From the NCBI RefSeq assembly GCF_051020955.1, contig NW_027476875.1, positions 61,397 through 125,396 on the forward strand: a stretch of DNA of 64,000 nucleotides. The letters run 5' to 3'. Of the stretch, positions 39,421 to 52,600 are shown piece by piece. Origin of the DNA: Megalopta genalis. Its lineage: Eukaryota; Arthropoda; Insecta; Hymenoptera; Halictidae. The translations under genes were made by a program, and so were the position numbers. Numbering within the stretch: the stretch's first letter is position 1; each line of letters starts with the position of its first letter. Under the pieces are notes generated by a model that saw only the letters and a program-made list of their open reading frames with translations, did not search any database and was not told the origin of the DNA.

Positions 39421-41709
39421 TAAATCACGTGTTTTGCATGGATTTGAAGCTAAACCTTCTACATCGCATTGATTTGAAGCTAAACCTTCTACATCGCATT
39501 GATTTGAAGCTAAATCATGTTTTTCGCATGGATTTGAAGCTAACTCGTTTGTTCGCATGCAGTTGAAGCTAAATCATGTCTTTCACAAGTATTTGAAGAT
39601 GAACCATTTGAATCGCATTGATTTGAACATGAGCCTACTACTTCGCACTGATTTGCAACTAAATAATGTGTTTCGCATGGATATGAAGCTAAGCCTTCTA
39701 CATCCCGTGGATTTGAAGTTAAATCATGTGTTTCGCTTGGATTTGAAGCTAAACCTTCTACATCGCATTGATTTGAAGCTAAATCGTGTTTTTCGCATGG
39801 ATTTGAGGCAAACTCGATTGTTTCGCATGCAGTTGTAGCTAAATAATGTATATCACAAGTATTTGTAGCTAAACCATTTGTTTCGCATGTATGTGAAGCT
39901 AAATCATGTGTTTACCATGACAATGAACCTAAATCATGTGTTGCCCATGGATTTGAAGCTTAATCATGTAATTTGCATGGATTTGAAGCTAACTTGATTG
40001 TATCCTCAGTATTTGAAGTTACTTCATTTATATCGCAAGTATATGAAGCTAAATCATATGTGTTTCGCTTGGTTTTGAAGCTAACCTTAAACATCGCATT
40101 GATTTGAAGCTAAATCATGTGTTTCGGATGATTTGCAGCTAAACCTTCTACATCGCATTGATTTGAAGCTAAATCATGTGTTTCGCGTGGATTTGAAGGT
40201 AACTCGTTTGTTTTGCATGCAGTTGAAGCTATATCACCTTTATCCCAAGTGTTTGAAGCTAAATCATATGTGTCGCATGGATTTCAAGCTGAACCTACTA
40301 CATCGCATTGCTTTGAAACTTAATCTTGTGTATCGCATGGATTTAAAGCTAAACCTTCTACATCGCATTGATTTGAAGCTAAATCATGTGTTTCGCATGG
40401 ATTTGAAGATAACAAGTTTGTTTCGCATGCAGTTGTAGCTAAATAATGTATATCACAAGTATTTCTAGCTAAACCATATTTTTCGCATGGATTTGAAGCT
40501 AAGCCTTCTACTTCGCATTGATTTGAAGCTAAATCATTTGTTTCGCATGGATTTGAAGCTAAACCTCCTACATCGCATTGATTTCCAGCTAAATCATTTG
40601 TTTCGCATGATTTGAAGCTAACTCGTTCGTTGCGCATGCAGTTAAATCTAAATAACGTATATCACAAGTATTTGAAGCTAAACCATTTGTTTCGCATGAT
40701 TTGAAGCTAAGCCTTCTACTTCGCATTAATTAGTAGCTAAATCACGTGTTTTGCATGGATTTGAAGCTAACCTTCTACATCGCATTGATTTGAAGCTAAA
40801 TCATGTGTTTCGCATGGATTTGAAGATAACAAGTTTGTTTCGCATGCAGTTTGTAGCTAAATAATGTATATCACAAGTATTTCTAGCTAAACCATATTTT
40901 TCGCATGGATTTGAAGCTAAGCCTTCTACTTCGCATTGATTTGAAGCTAAATCATTTGTTTCGCATGGATTTGAATCTAAACCTCCTACATCGCATTGAT
41001 TTCAACTAAATCATGTGTTTCGCATGGATTTGAAGCTAAGCCTTCTACTTCGCATTAATTAGTAGCTAAATCACGTGTTTTGCATGGATTTGAAGCTAAA
41101 CCTTCTACATCGCATTGATTTGAAGCTAAATCATGTGTTTCGCATGGATTTGAAGATAACAAGTTTGTTTCGCATGCAGTTGTAGCTAAATAATGTATAT
41201 CACAAGTATTTCTAGCTAAACCATATTTTTCGCATGGATTTGAAGCTAAGCCTTCTACTTCGCATTGATTTGAAGCTAAATCATTTGTTTCGCATGGATT
41301 TGAATCTAAACCTCCTACATCGCATTGATTTCCAACTAAATCATGTGTTTCGCATGGATTTGAATCTAACTCGTTCGTTGCGCATGCAGTTAAATCTAAA
41401 TAACGTATATCACAAGTATTTGAAGATGAACCATTTGAATCGCATTGTTTTGAACATGAGCCTACTACTTCGCACTGATTTGCAACTAAATAATGTGTTT
41501 CGCATGGATATGAAGCTAAACCTTCTACATTCCGTGGATTTGAAGTTAAATCATGTGTTTCGCTTGGATTTGAAGCTAAACCTTCTACATCGCATTGATT
41601 TGAAGCTAAATCGTGTTTTTCGCATGGATTTGAGGCAAACTCGTTTGTTTCGCATGCAGTTGTAGCTAAATAATGTATATCACAAGTATTTGTAGCTAAA
41701 CCATTTGTT
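39420..41709. repeat. Mosaic of the 2,973-bp repeat modules with many 1-nt indels
   Basis: Unit order from 39500 to 40440 follows the 17.5-18.4 kb sub-block (CCTACTACTTCGCACTG, marker module, CACCTTTATCCCAAG). From 40440 to 41400 three partial copies of a roughly 420-bp block (CAAGTTTGTTTCGC, CCATATTTTTCGC, CCTCCTACATCGC, CATTAATTAGTAGC) follow one another. Single-base deletions occur near 39551, 40081, 40130, 40609, 40698, 40769 and 41002, and an insertion near 40850. No gene is recognisable. Confidence 0.8.
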
Positions 41710-44040
41710 TCGCATGTATGTGAAGCTAAATCATGTGTTTTCCATGACAATGAACCTAAATCATGTGTTGCCCATGCATTTGAAGCTTAATCATGTAATT
41801 TGCATGGATTTGAAGCTAACTTGATTGTATCCTCAGCATTTGAAGTTACTTCATTTATATCGCAAGTATATGAAGCTAAATCATATGTGTTCCGCTTGGT
41901 TTTGAAGCTAAACCTTCTACATCGCATTGATTGAAGCTAAATCATGTGTTTCGGATGGATTTGAAGCTAAACCTGCTACTTCGCATTGATTTGAAGCTGA
42001 ATTATGTGTTTCGCGTGGATTTGAAGGTAACTCGTTGTTTCGCATGCAGTTGAAGCTAAATCATGCATTCCACACGTATTTGAAGCCGAATCATTAGATT
42101 CGCATGGATTTGAAGCTAAGCCTTCTACTTCGCACTGCTTTGAAGTTAAATCATGTGTTTCGCGTGATTTGGAGCTAACTCGTTTGCTTCGAATGCAGTT
42201 GAAACTAAATCATGTATATCACAAGTTTTTGCAGCTAAACAATTGATTCGCATGGATTTGAAGCTTCGCCTTCAACTTGGCATTGAATTGAAGCTAAATC
42301 GTGTGTTTTTGCATGGATTTGAAGCTAACTCGTTTGTTTCTCCTGTATTTGAAGCTATATCATTTTTATCGCAAGTATTTGAAGCTAAAGCATTTGTTTC
42401 GCATGGATTTGAAGCAAAGCCTTCTACTTCGCATTGATTGGATCCTAAATCAAGTGTTTTACATGGATTTGAATCTAAGCCTTCTACATAGCATTGATTT
42501 GCAGCTGAATCATGTGTTTCGCATGGATTTGAAGCTAACTCGTTCGTTTCTCCAGCATTTGAAACTATATCACATATATCCCAAGTGTAGGAAGCTCAAT
42601 CATTTGTTTCGCATGGATTTGAAGCTAAACCTGCTACTTCGCATTGATTTGAAGCTAAATTATGTGTTTCGCGTGGATTTGAATGTAACTCATTTGTTTG
42701 GCATGCAGTTGAAGCTATATCACCTATATCCAAAGTGTTGGAAGCTCAATCATTTGTTTCGCATGGATTTGAATTTGAAGCTAAACCTGCTACTTCGCAT
42801 TGATTTGAAGCTAAATCATGTGTTTCGCGTGGATTCGGAGATAACGCGTTTGCTTCGAATGCGGTTGAAGCTAAATCATGTATATCGCAAGTATTTGAGG
42901 CTAAACCATTTGTATCGCATGGATTTGAATCTCTGCCTTCTACTTCGCATTGATTTGACGCTCAATATTGTGTTTCGAATGGATTTGAAGCTAACTCGTT
43001 TGTTTCGCATGCAGTTGAAACTAAATCTTGTATATCACAAGTATTTGCAGCTAATCAATTGATTCGCATGGATTTGAAGATAAGCCTTCTACTTCGCATT
43101 GGTTGGATCCTAAATCACGTGTTTTTGCATGGATTTGAAGCTATGCCTTCTACATCGCATTGATTTGCAGCTGAATCTTGTGTTTCGCATGGATTTGAAG
43201 CTAACTCGTTCGTTTCAGCTGCATTTGAAACTATATGACTCATATCGCAAGTATTTGAAGCTAAATCATGTGTTTCTCTTGAATTTGAAGCTAAGCCTTC
43301 TACATCGCATTGATTTGAAACTAAATTATGTGTTTCGCGTGGATTTGAAGGTAACTCGTTGTTCGCATGCTGTTGAAGCTAAATCATGCATTTCACAAGA
43401 ATTTGCAGCCGAACCATTAGATTCGCATGGATTTGAAGCTAAGCCTTCTACTTCGCACTGATTTGAAGTTAAATCATGTGTTTCGCGTCGATTTGGAGCT
43501 AACTCGTTTGCTTCGAATGCTGTTGAAGCTAAATCATGTATATCACAAGTATTTGAAGCTAAACCATTTGTTTCGCATGGATGTGAAGCTAAGCCTTCTA
43601 CTTCGCATTAATTAGTAGCTAAATCACGTGTTTTGCATGGATTTGAAGCTAAACCTTCTACATCGCATTGATTTGAAGCTAAATCATGTGTTTCGCATGG
43701 ATTTGAAGATAACAAGTTTGTTTCGCATGCAGTTGTAGCTAAATAATGTATATCACAAGTATTTCTAGCTAAACCATATTTTTCGCATGGATTTGAAGCT
43801 AAGCCTTCTACTTCGCATTGATTTGAAGCTAAATCATTTGTTTCGCATGGATTTGAATCTAAACCTCCTACATCGCATTGATTTCCAACTAAATCATGTG
43901 TTTCGCATGGATTTGAAGCTAACTCGTTCGTTGCGCATGCAGTTAAATCTAAATAACGTATATCACAAGTATTTGAAGCTAAACCATTTGTTTCGCATGG
44001 ATTTGAAGCTAAGCCTTCTTCTTCGCATTAGTTAGTAGCT
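41710..44040. repeat. Partner block of 37100-39420
   Basis: This is the second member of the roughly 4.6-kb spaced pair. It contains a 6-base duplication near 42770 (GGATTTGAATTTGAAGC) absent from the partner, and 1-nt indels near 41930, 42165 and 42306. Other unit changes, including GAAGATAAGCCTTC at about 43075, match the partner, which has lost one C there. Confidence 0.85.
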
Positions 44041-46900
44041 AAATCACGTGTTTTGCATGGATTTGAAGCTAAACCTTCTACATCGCATTGATTTGAAGCT
44101 AAATCATGTGTTTCGCATGGATTTGAAGCTAACTCGTTTGTTTCGCATGCAGTTGAAGCTAAATCATGTCTTTCACAAGTATTTGAAGATGAACCATTTG
44201 AATCGCATTGTTTTGAACATGAGCCTACTACTTCGCACTGATTTGCAACTAAATAATGTGTTTCGCATGGATATGAAGCTAAACCTTCTACATTCCGTGG
44301 ATTTGAAGTTAAATAATGTGTTTCGCTTGGATTTGAAGCTAAACCTTCTACATCGCATTGATTTGAAGCTAAATCGTGTTTTTCGCATGGATTTGAGGCA
44401 AACTCGTTTGTTTCGCATGCAGTTGTAGCTAAATAATGTATATCACAAGTATTTGTAGCTAAACCATTTGTTTCGCATGTATGTGAAGCTAAATCATGTG
44501 TTTACCATGACAATGAACCTAAATCATGTGTTGCCCATGGATTTGAAGCTTAATCATGTAATTTGCATGGATTTGAAGCTAACTTGATTGTATCCTCAGC
44601 ATTTGAAGTTACTTCATTTATATCGCAAGTATATGAAGCTAAATCATATGTGTTCCGCTTGGTTTTGAAGCTAGACCTTCTACATCGCATTGATTTGAAG
44701 CTAAATCATCTGTTTCGGATGGATTTGAAGCTAAACCTGCTACTTCGCATTGATTTGAAGCTGAATTTTGTGTTTCGCGTGGATTTGAAGGTAACCCGTT
44801 GTTTCGCATGCAGTTGAAGCTAAATCATGCATTCCACACGTATTTGAAGCCGAAGCATTAGATTCGCATGGATTTGAAGCTAAGCCTTCTACTTCGCACT
44901 GATTTGAAGTTAAATCATGTGTTTCGCGTGGATTTGGAGCTAAACTCGTTTGCTTCGAATGCAGTTGAAACTAAATCATGTATATCACAAGTATTTGCAG
45001 CTAAACAATTGATTCGCATGGATTTGAAGCTTCGCATTCAACTTGGCATTGAATTGAAGCTAAATCGTGTGTTTTGCATGGATTTGAAGCTAACTCGTTT
45101 GTTTCTCCTGTATTTGAAGCTATATCATTTATATCGCAAGTATTTGAAGCTAAAGCATTTGTATCGCTTGGTTTTGAAGCTAAACCTTCTACATCGCATT
45201 GATTTGAAGCTAAATCATGTGTTTCGGATGGATTTGAAGCTAAACCTTCTACATCGCATTGATTTGAAGCTAAATCATGTGTTTCGCGTGGATTTGAAGG
45301 TAACTCGTTTGTTTTGCATGCAGTTGAAGCTATATCACCTTTATCCCAAGTGTTTGAAGCTAAATCATATGTGTCGTATGGATTTCAAGCTGAACCTACT
45401 ACATCGCATTGATTTGAAACTAAATCTTGTGTATCGCATGGATTTAAAGCTAAACCTTCTACATCGCATTGATTTGAAGCTAAATCATGTGTTTCGCATG
45501 GATTTGAAGATAACAAGTTTGTTTCGCATGCAGTTGTAGCTAAATAATGTATATCACAAGTATTTCTAGCTAAACCATTTTTTTCGCATGGATTTGAAGC
45601 TAAGCCTTCTACTTCGCATTGATTTGAAGCTAAATCATTTGTTTCGCATGGATTTGAAGCTAAACCCTCCTACATCGCATTGATTTCCAGCTAAATCATG
45701 TGTTTCGCATGGATTTGAAGCTAACTCGTTCGTTGCGCATGCAGTTAAATCTAAATAACGTATATCACAAGTATTTGAAGCTAAACCATTTGTTTCGGAT
45801 GGATTTGAAGCTAAGCCTTCTACTTCGCATTAATTAGTAGCTAAATCACGTGTTTTGCATGGATTTGAATCTAAACCTTCTACATCGCATTGATTTGAAG
45901 TTAAATCATGTGTTTCGCAAGGATTTGAAGCTAACTCGTGTGTTTCGCATGCAGTTGAAGCTAAATCATGTCTTTCACAAGTATTTGAAGATGAACCATT
46001 TGAATCGCATTGATTTGAACATGAGCCTACTACTTCGCACTGATTTGCAACTAAATAATGTGTTTCGCATGGATTTGAAGCTAAACCTTCTACATCCAGT
46101 GGATTTGAAGTTAAATCATGTGTTTTGCATGGATTTGAACCTAAACCATCTACATCGCATTGATTTGCAGCTGAATCTTGTGTTTCGCATGGATTTGAAG
46201 CTAACTCGTTCGTTACGCCTGTATTTGAATCTATTTCACTTATATCGCAAGTATATGAAGCTAAATCATATGTGTTCCGCTTGGTTTTGAAGCTAAACCT
46301 TCTACATCGCATTGATTTGAAGCTAAATCATGTGTTTCGGATGGATTTGAAGCTAAACCTTCTACATCGCATTGATTTGAAGCTAAATCATGTGTTTCGC
46401 GTGGAATTGAAGGTAACTCGTTTGTTTTGCATGCAGTTGAAGCTATATCACCTTTATCACAAGTGTTTGAAGCTAAATCATATGTGTCGCATGGATTTCA
46501 AGCTGAACCTACTACATCGCATTGATTTGAATCTAAATCTTGTGTATCGCATGGATTTAAAGCTAAACCTTCTACATCGCATTGATTTGAAGCTAAATCA
46601 TGTGTTTCACATGGATTTGAAGATAACAAGTTTGTTTCGCATGCAGTTGTAGCTAAATAATGTATATCACAAGTATTTCTAGCTAAACCATTTGTTTCGC
46701 ATGGATTTGAAGCTAACTCGTTCGTTGCGCATGCAGTTAAATCTAAATAACGTATATCACAAGTATTTGAAGCTAAACCATTTGTTTCGCATGGATTTGA
46801 AGCTAAACCTTCTACATCCCGTGGATTTGAAGCTAAATCGTGTGTTACGCATGGATTTGTGGCAAACTCGTTTGTTTCGCATGCAGTTGTAGCTAATTAA
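44041..46900. repeat. Mosaic of marker-module and 2,973-bp-type units
   Basis: This stretch reuses the CCTACTACTTCGCACTG module (44221 and 46021), the marker module (44482), the CATTCCACACGTATTTG unit (44829) and the CACCTTTATCCCAAG unit (45340). Junctions such as 45160 (AAAGCATTTGTATCGCTTGGTTTTG) join two block types within one monomer. A 1-nt insertion lies near 44944 and another near 45665. I see no gene and no regular higher-order period. Confidence 0.75.
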
Positions 46901-46931
46901 TGTATATCACAAGTATTTGTAGCTAAACCAT

Positions 46932-47360
46932 TTGTTTCGCACGGATTTGAAGCTAAGCCATCTACTTCGCATTGATTTGAAGCTAAATCATTTGTTTCGC
47001 ATAGAATTGAAGTTACCTCGTTTGTTCCTCCTGCTTTTGAAGCTATATCACTTATATCGCAAGTATTTGAAGCTAAATCATATGTGTCGCATGGATTTGA
47101 AGCTGATCCTACTACATCGCATTGATTTTAAGCAAAATCTTGTGAATCGCATGGATTTGAAGCTACACCTTCTACATCCCATGGATATGAAGCTAAATCA
47201 TGTGTTTGGCATGGATTTGAAGCTAAACCTTCTACATCGCATTGATTTGCTGCTGAATCATGTGTTTCGCATGGATTTGAACCTAACTCATTTGTGTCGC
47301 ATGCAGTTGAAGCTAAATCATGTATATCACAAGTATTTGAATCTAAACCATTTGTTTCGC
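46932..47360. repeat. Block duplicated at 48702-49130 (1,770 bp apart)
   Basis: The two segments match at a constant 1,770-bp offset (59 monomers): CCATCTACTTCGC, TTTGTTCCTCCTGC, GATCCTACTACATCGC, TTTTAAGCAAAATC and CATCCCATGGATATG. They differ at a few bases, for example CTACACCTTC against CTAAACCTTC. Part of the same block is found again at 49560-49800. The preceding GTTGCGCATGC unit group is also repeated at 46692 and 48252, 1,560 bp apart. Confidence 0.85.
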
Positions 47361-49620
47361 ATGGATTTGAAGCTAAGCCTTCTACTTCGCATTGATTTGA
47401 AGCTAAATCATTTGTTTCGCATGGATTTGAAGCTAAACCTCCTACATCGCATTGATTTGAAGCTAAATCATGTGTTTCGGATGGATTTGAAGCTAAACCT
47501 TCTACATCGCATTGATTTGAAGCTAAATCATGTGTTTCGCGTGGATTTGAAGGTAACTCGTTTGTTTTGCATGCAGGTGAAGCTATATCACCTTTATCCC
47601 AAGTGTTTGAAGCTAAATCATATGTGTCGCATGGATTTCAAGCTGAACCTACTACATCGCATTGATTTGAAACTAAATCTTGTGTATCGCATGGATTTAA
47701 AGCTAAACCTTCTACATCGCATTGATTTGAAGCTAAATCATGTGTTTCGCATGGATTTGAAGATAACAAGTTTGTTTCGCATGCAGTTGTAGCTAAATAA
47801 TGTATATCACAAGTATTTCTAGCTAAACCATATTTTTCGCATGGATTTGAAGCTAAGCCTTCTACTTCGCATTGATTTGAAGCTAAATCATTTGTTTCGC
47901 ATGGATTTGAAGCTAAACCTCCTACATCGCATTGATTTCCAGCTAAATCATGTGTTTCGCATGGATTTGAAGCTAACTCGTTCGTTGCGCATGCAGTTAA
48001 ATCTAAATAACGTATATCACAAGTATTTGAAGCTAAACCAATTGTTTCGCATGGATTTGAAGCTAAGCCTTCTACTTCGCATTAATTAGTAGCTAAATCA
48101 CGTGTTTTGCATGGATTTGAAGCCAAACCTTCTACATCGCATTGATTTGAAGCTAAATCGTGTTTTTCGCATGGATTTGAGGCAAACTCGTTTGTTTCGC
48201 ATGCAGTTGTAGCTAAATAATGTATATCACAAGTATTTCTAGCTAAACCATTTGTTTCGCATGGATTTGAAGCTAACTCGTTCGTTGCGCATGCAGTTAA
48301 ATCTAAATAACGTATATCACAAGTATTTGAAGCTAAACCATTTGTTTCGCATGGATTTGAAGCTAAACCTTCTACATCCTGTGGATTTGAAGTTAAATCA
48401 TGTGTTTTGCATGGATTTGAAGCTAAACCTTCTACATCGCATTGATTTGCAGCTGAATCTTGTGTTTCGCATGGATTTGAAGCTAACTCGTTCGTTTCGC
48501 CTGTAATTGAATCTATTTCACTTACATCGCAAGTATTTGAAGCTAAATCATGTGTTTCGCTTGGAGTTGAAGCTAAACGTTCTACATCGCATTGATTTGA
48601 AGCTAAATCGTGTGTTACGCATGGATTTGAGGCAAACTCGTTTGTTTCGCATGCAGTTGTAGCTAATTAATGTATATCACAAGTATTTGTAGCTAAACCA
48701 TTTGTTTCGCATGGATTTGAAGCTAAGCCATCTACTTCGCATTGATTTGAAGCTAAATCATTTGTTTCGCATAGAATTGAAGCTACCTCGTTTGTTCCTC
48801 CTGCTTTTGAAGCTATATCACATATATCGCAAGTATTTGAAGCTAAATCATATGTGTCGCATGGATTTGAAGCTGATCCTACTACATCGCATTGATTTTA
48901 AGCAAAATCTTGTGTATCGCATGGATTTGAAGCTAAACCTTCTACATCCCATGGATATGAAGCTAAATCATGTGTTTGGCATGGATTTGAAGCTAAACCT
49001 TCTACATCGCATTGATTTGCTGCTGAATCATGTGTTTCGCATGGATTTGAACCTAACTCATTTGTGTCGCATGCAGTTGAAGCTAAATCATGTATATCAC
49101 AAGTATTTGAATCTAAACCATTTGATTCGCATGGGGTTTGAAGCTAAGCCTTCTACTTCAAACTGATTTGAAGCTAAATCATGTGTTTTGCATGGATTTG
49201 AAGCTAACTTGATTGTATCCTCAGCATTTGAAGTTACTTCATTTATATCGCAAGTATATGAAGCTAAATCATATGTGTTCCGCTTGGTTTTGAAGCTAAA
49301 CCTTCTACATCGCATTGATTTGAAGCTAAATCACGTGTTTCGCATGGATTTGAAGCTAAACCTTCTACATCGCATTGATTTGAAGCTAAATCATGTGTTT
49401 CGCGTGGATTTGAAGGTAACTCGTTTGTTTTGCATGCAGTTGAAGCTATATCACCTTTATCCCAAGTGTTTGAAGCTAAATCATATGTGTCGCATGGATT
49501 TGAAGCTATATCACCTTTATCCCAAGTGTTTGAAGCGAAATCATATGTGTCGCATGGATTTGAAGCTGAACCTACTACAACGCATTGATTTTAAGCAAAA
49601 TCTTGTGTATCGCATGGATT

Positions 49621-52600
49621 TGAAGCTAAACCTTCTACATCCCATGGATATGAAGCTAAATCATGTGTTTGGCATGGATTTGAAGCTAAACCTTCTACAT
49701 CGCATTGATTTGCTGCTGAATCATGTGTTTCGCATGGATTTGAACCTAACTCGTTTGTGTCGCATGCAGTTGAAGCTAAATCATGTATATCACAAGTATT
49801 TGAATCTAAACCATTTCTTTCGCACTGATTTGATGCTAAATCATGTCTTTAGCATGGATTTGAACCTAACTCGTTTGTGTCGCATGCAGTTGAATCTAAA
49901 TCATGTATATCACAAGTATTTGAATCTAAACCATTTGTTTCGCATGGATTTGAAGCTAAGCCTTCTACTTCGCATTGATTAGAAGTTAAATCATTTGGTT
50001 CGCATGGATTTGAAGCTAAACCTCCTACATCGCATTGATTTGCAGCTAAATCATGTGTTTCGCATGAATTTGAAGCTAACTCGTTTGTTTCGCATGCAGT
50101 TGAAGCTAAATCATGTCTTTCACAAGTATTTGAAGATGAACCATTTGAATCGCATTGATTTGAACATGAGTCTACTACTTCGCACTGATTTGCAGCTAAA
50201 TAATGTGTTTCGCATGGATTTGAAGCTAACTCGTTCGTTGCGCATGCAGTTAAATCTAAATAACGTATATCACAAGTATTTGTAGCTAAACCACTTGTTT
50301 CGCATGGATTTGAAGGCAAGCCTTCTACTTCGCATTGATTTGAAACTAAATCATTTGTTTCGCATGGATATGAAGCTAAACCTTCTACATCAAATTGATT
50401 TGAAGCTAAGTCATGTGTTTCGCGTGGATTTGAAGGTAACTCGTTTGTTTCGTATGCAGTTGAAGCTATATCACCTTTATCCCAAGTGCTTGAAGCTCAA
50501 TCATTTGTATCGCATGGATTTGATGCTAAACCTTCTACATCGCATTGATTTGAAGCTAAATCATGTGTTTCGCATGGATTTGAAGCTAACTCGTTCGTTG
50601 TGCATACAGATAAATCTAAATAACGTATATCACAAGTATTTGAAGCTAAACCATTTGTTTCGCATGGATTTGAAGCTAAGCCTTCTACTTCGCATTAATT
50701 GGAAGCTAAATCACGTGTTTTGCATGGATTTGATGCTGAACCTTCTACATCGCATTCATTTGCAAATGAATCATGTGTTTCGCATGGATTTGTAGCTAAC
50801 TCGTTCGTTTCGCCTGTATTTGAATCTATATCACTTATATCGCAAGTATTTGAAGCTAAATCATGTGTTTTCGCTTGGATTTGAAGCTAAACCTTCTCCA
50901 TCGCATTCATTTGAACCAATTCATGTGTTTCGCGTGGATTAGAAGCTAAACCTTCTACATCGCATTGATTTGAAGCTAAATCGTGTATTTCGCATGGATT
51001 TGAAGGTAACTCGTTTGTTTCGCATGCAGTTGTAGCTAAATAATGTATATCACAAGTATTTGTAGCTAAACCATTTGTTTCGCATGGATTTGAGCTAAGC
51101 CTTCTACTTCGCATTGATTTGAAGCTAAATCATTTGTTTCGCTTGGATTTGAAGCTAAACCTTCTACATCGCATTGATTTGAAGCTAAATCATGTGTTTC
51201 GCGTGGATTTGAAGGTAACTCGTTTGTTTCGCATGCAGTTGTAGCTAAATATTGTATATACACAAGTATTTGTAGCTAAACCGTTTGTTTCGCATGGATT
51301 TGATTCTAAGCCTTCTACTTCGCATTGATTTGAAGCTAAATCATTTGTTTCGCATAGAATTGAAGCTACCTCGTTTGTTCCTCCAGCTTTTGAAGCTATA
51401 TCACTTATATCGCAAGTATTTGAAGCTAAATCATATGTGTCGCATGGATTTGAAGCTGAACCTACTACATCGCCTTGATTTTAAGCTAAATCTTGTGTAT
51501 CGCATGGATTTGAAGCTAAACATTCTACGTCCCATGGATATGAAGCTAAATCATGTTTTTGGCTTGGATTTGAAGCTGAACCTTCTACATCGCATTGATT
51601 TGAAGCTAAATCATTTGTTTCGCATGGATTTGAAGCTAAACCTCCTACATCGCATTGATTTGCAGCTAAATCATGTGTTTCGCATGGATTTGAAGCTAAC
51701 TCGTTCGTTGCGCATGCAGTTAAATCTAAATAACGTATATCACAAGTAAATGAAGCTGAACCATTTGTTTCGCATAGATTTGAAGCTAAGCCTTCTACTT
51801 CGCATTAATAGGAATCTAAATCACGTGTTTTGCATGGATTTGAAGCTAAACCTTCTACATCGCATTGATTTGAAGCTAAATCATGTTTTTTCTATGGATT
51901 TGAAGCTAACTCGTTTGTTTCGCATGCAGTTGTAGCTAAATAATGTATATCACAAGTATTTCTAGCTAAAACATATTTTCGCATGGATTTGAAGCTAAGC
52001 CTTCTACTTCGCATTGATTTGAAGCTAAATCATTTGTTTCGCATGGATTTGAAGCTAAACCTCCTACATCGCATTGATTTGCAGCTAAATCATGTGTTTC
52101 GCATGGATTTGAAGCTAACTCGTTCGTTGCGCATGCAGTTAAATCTAAATAACGTATATCACAAGTAAATGAAGCTAAACCATTTGTTTCGCATAGATTT
52201 GAAGCTAAGCCTTCTACTTCGCATTAATAGAAGCTAAATCACGTGTTTTGCATGGATTTGAAGCTAATCCTTCTACATCGCATTGATTTGAAGCTAAATC
52301 ATGTTTTTTCTATGGATTTGAAGCTAACTCGTTTGTTTCGCATGCAGTTGAAGCTAAATCATGTCTTTCACAAGTATTTGAAGATGAACCTTTTGAATCG
52401 CATTGATTTGAACATGAGTCTACTACATCGCACTGATTTGCAGCTAAATAATGTGTTTCGCGTGGAATTGAAGTTACCTCGTTTGTTCCTCCTGCTTTTG
52501 AAGCTATATCACTTATATCGATAGTATTTGAAGCTAAATCATGTGTTTCGCTTGGATTTGAAGCTAAACCTTCTACATCGCATTCATTTGAACCAATTCA

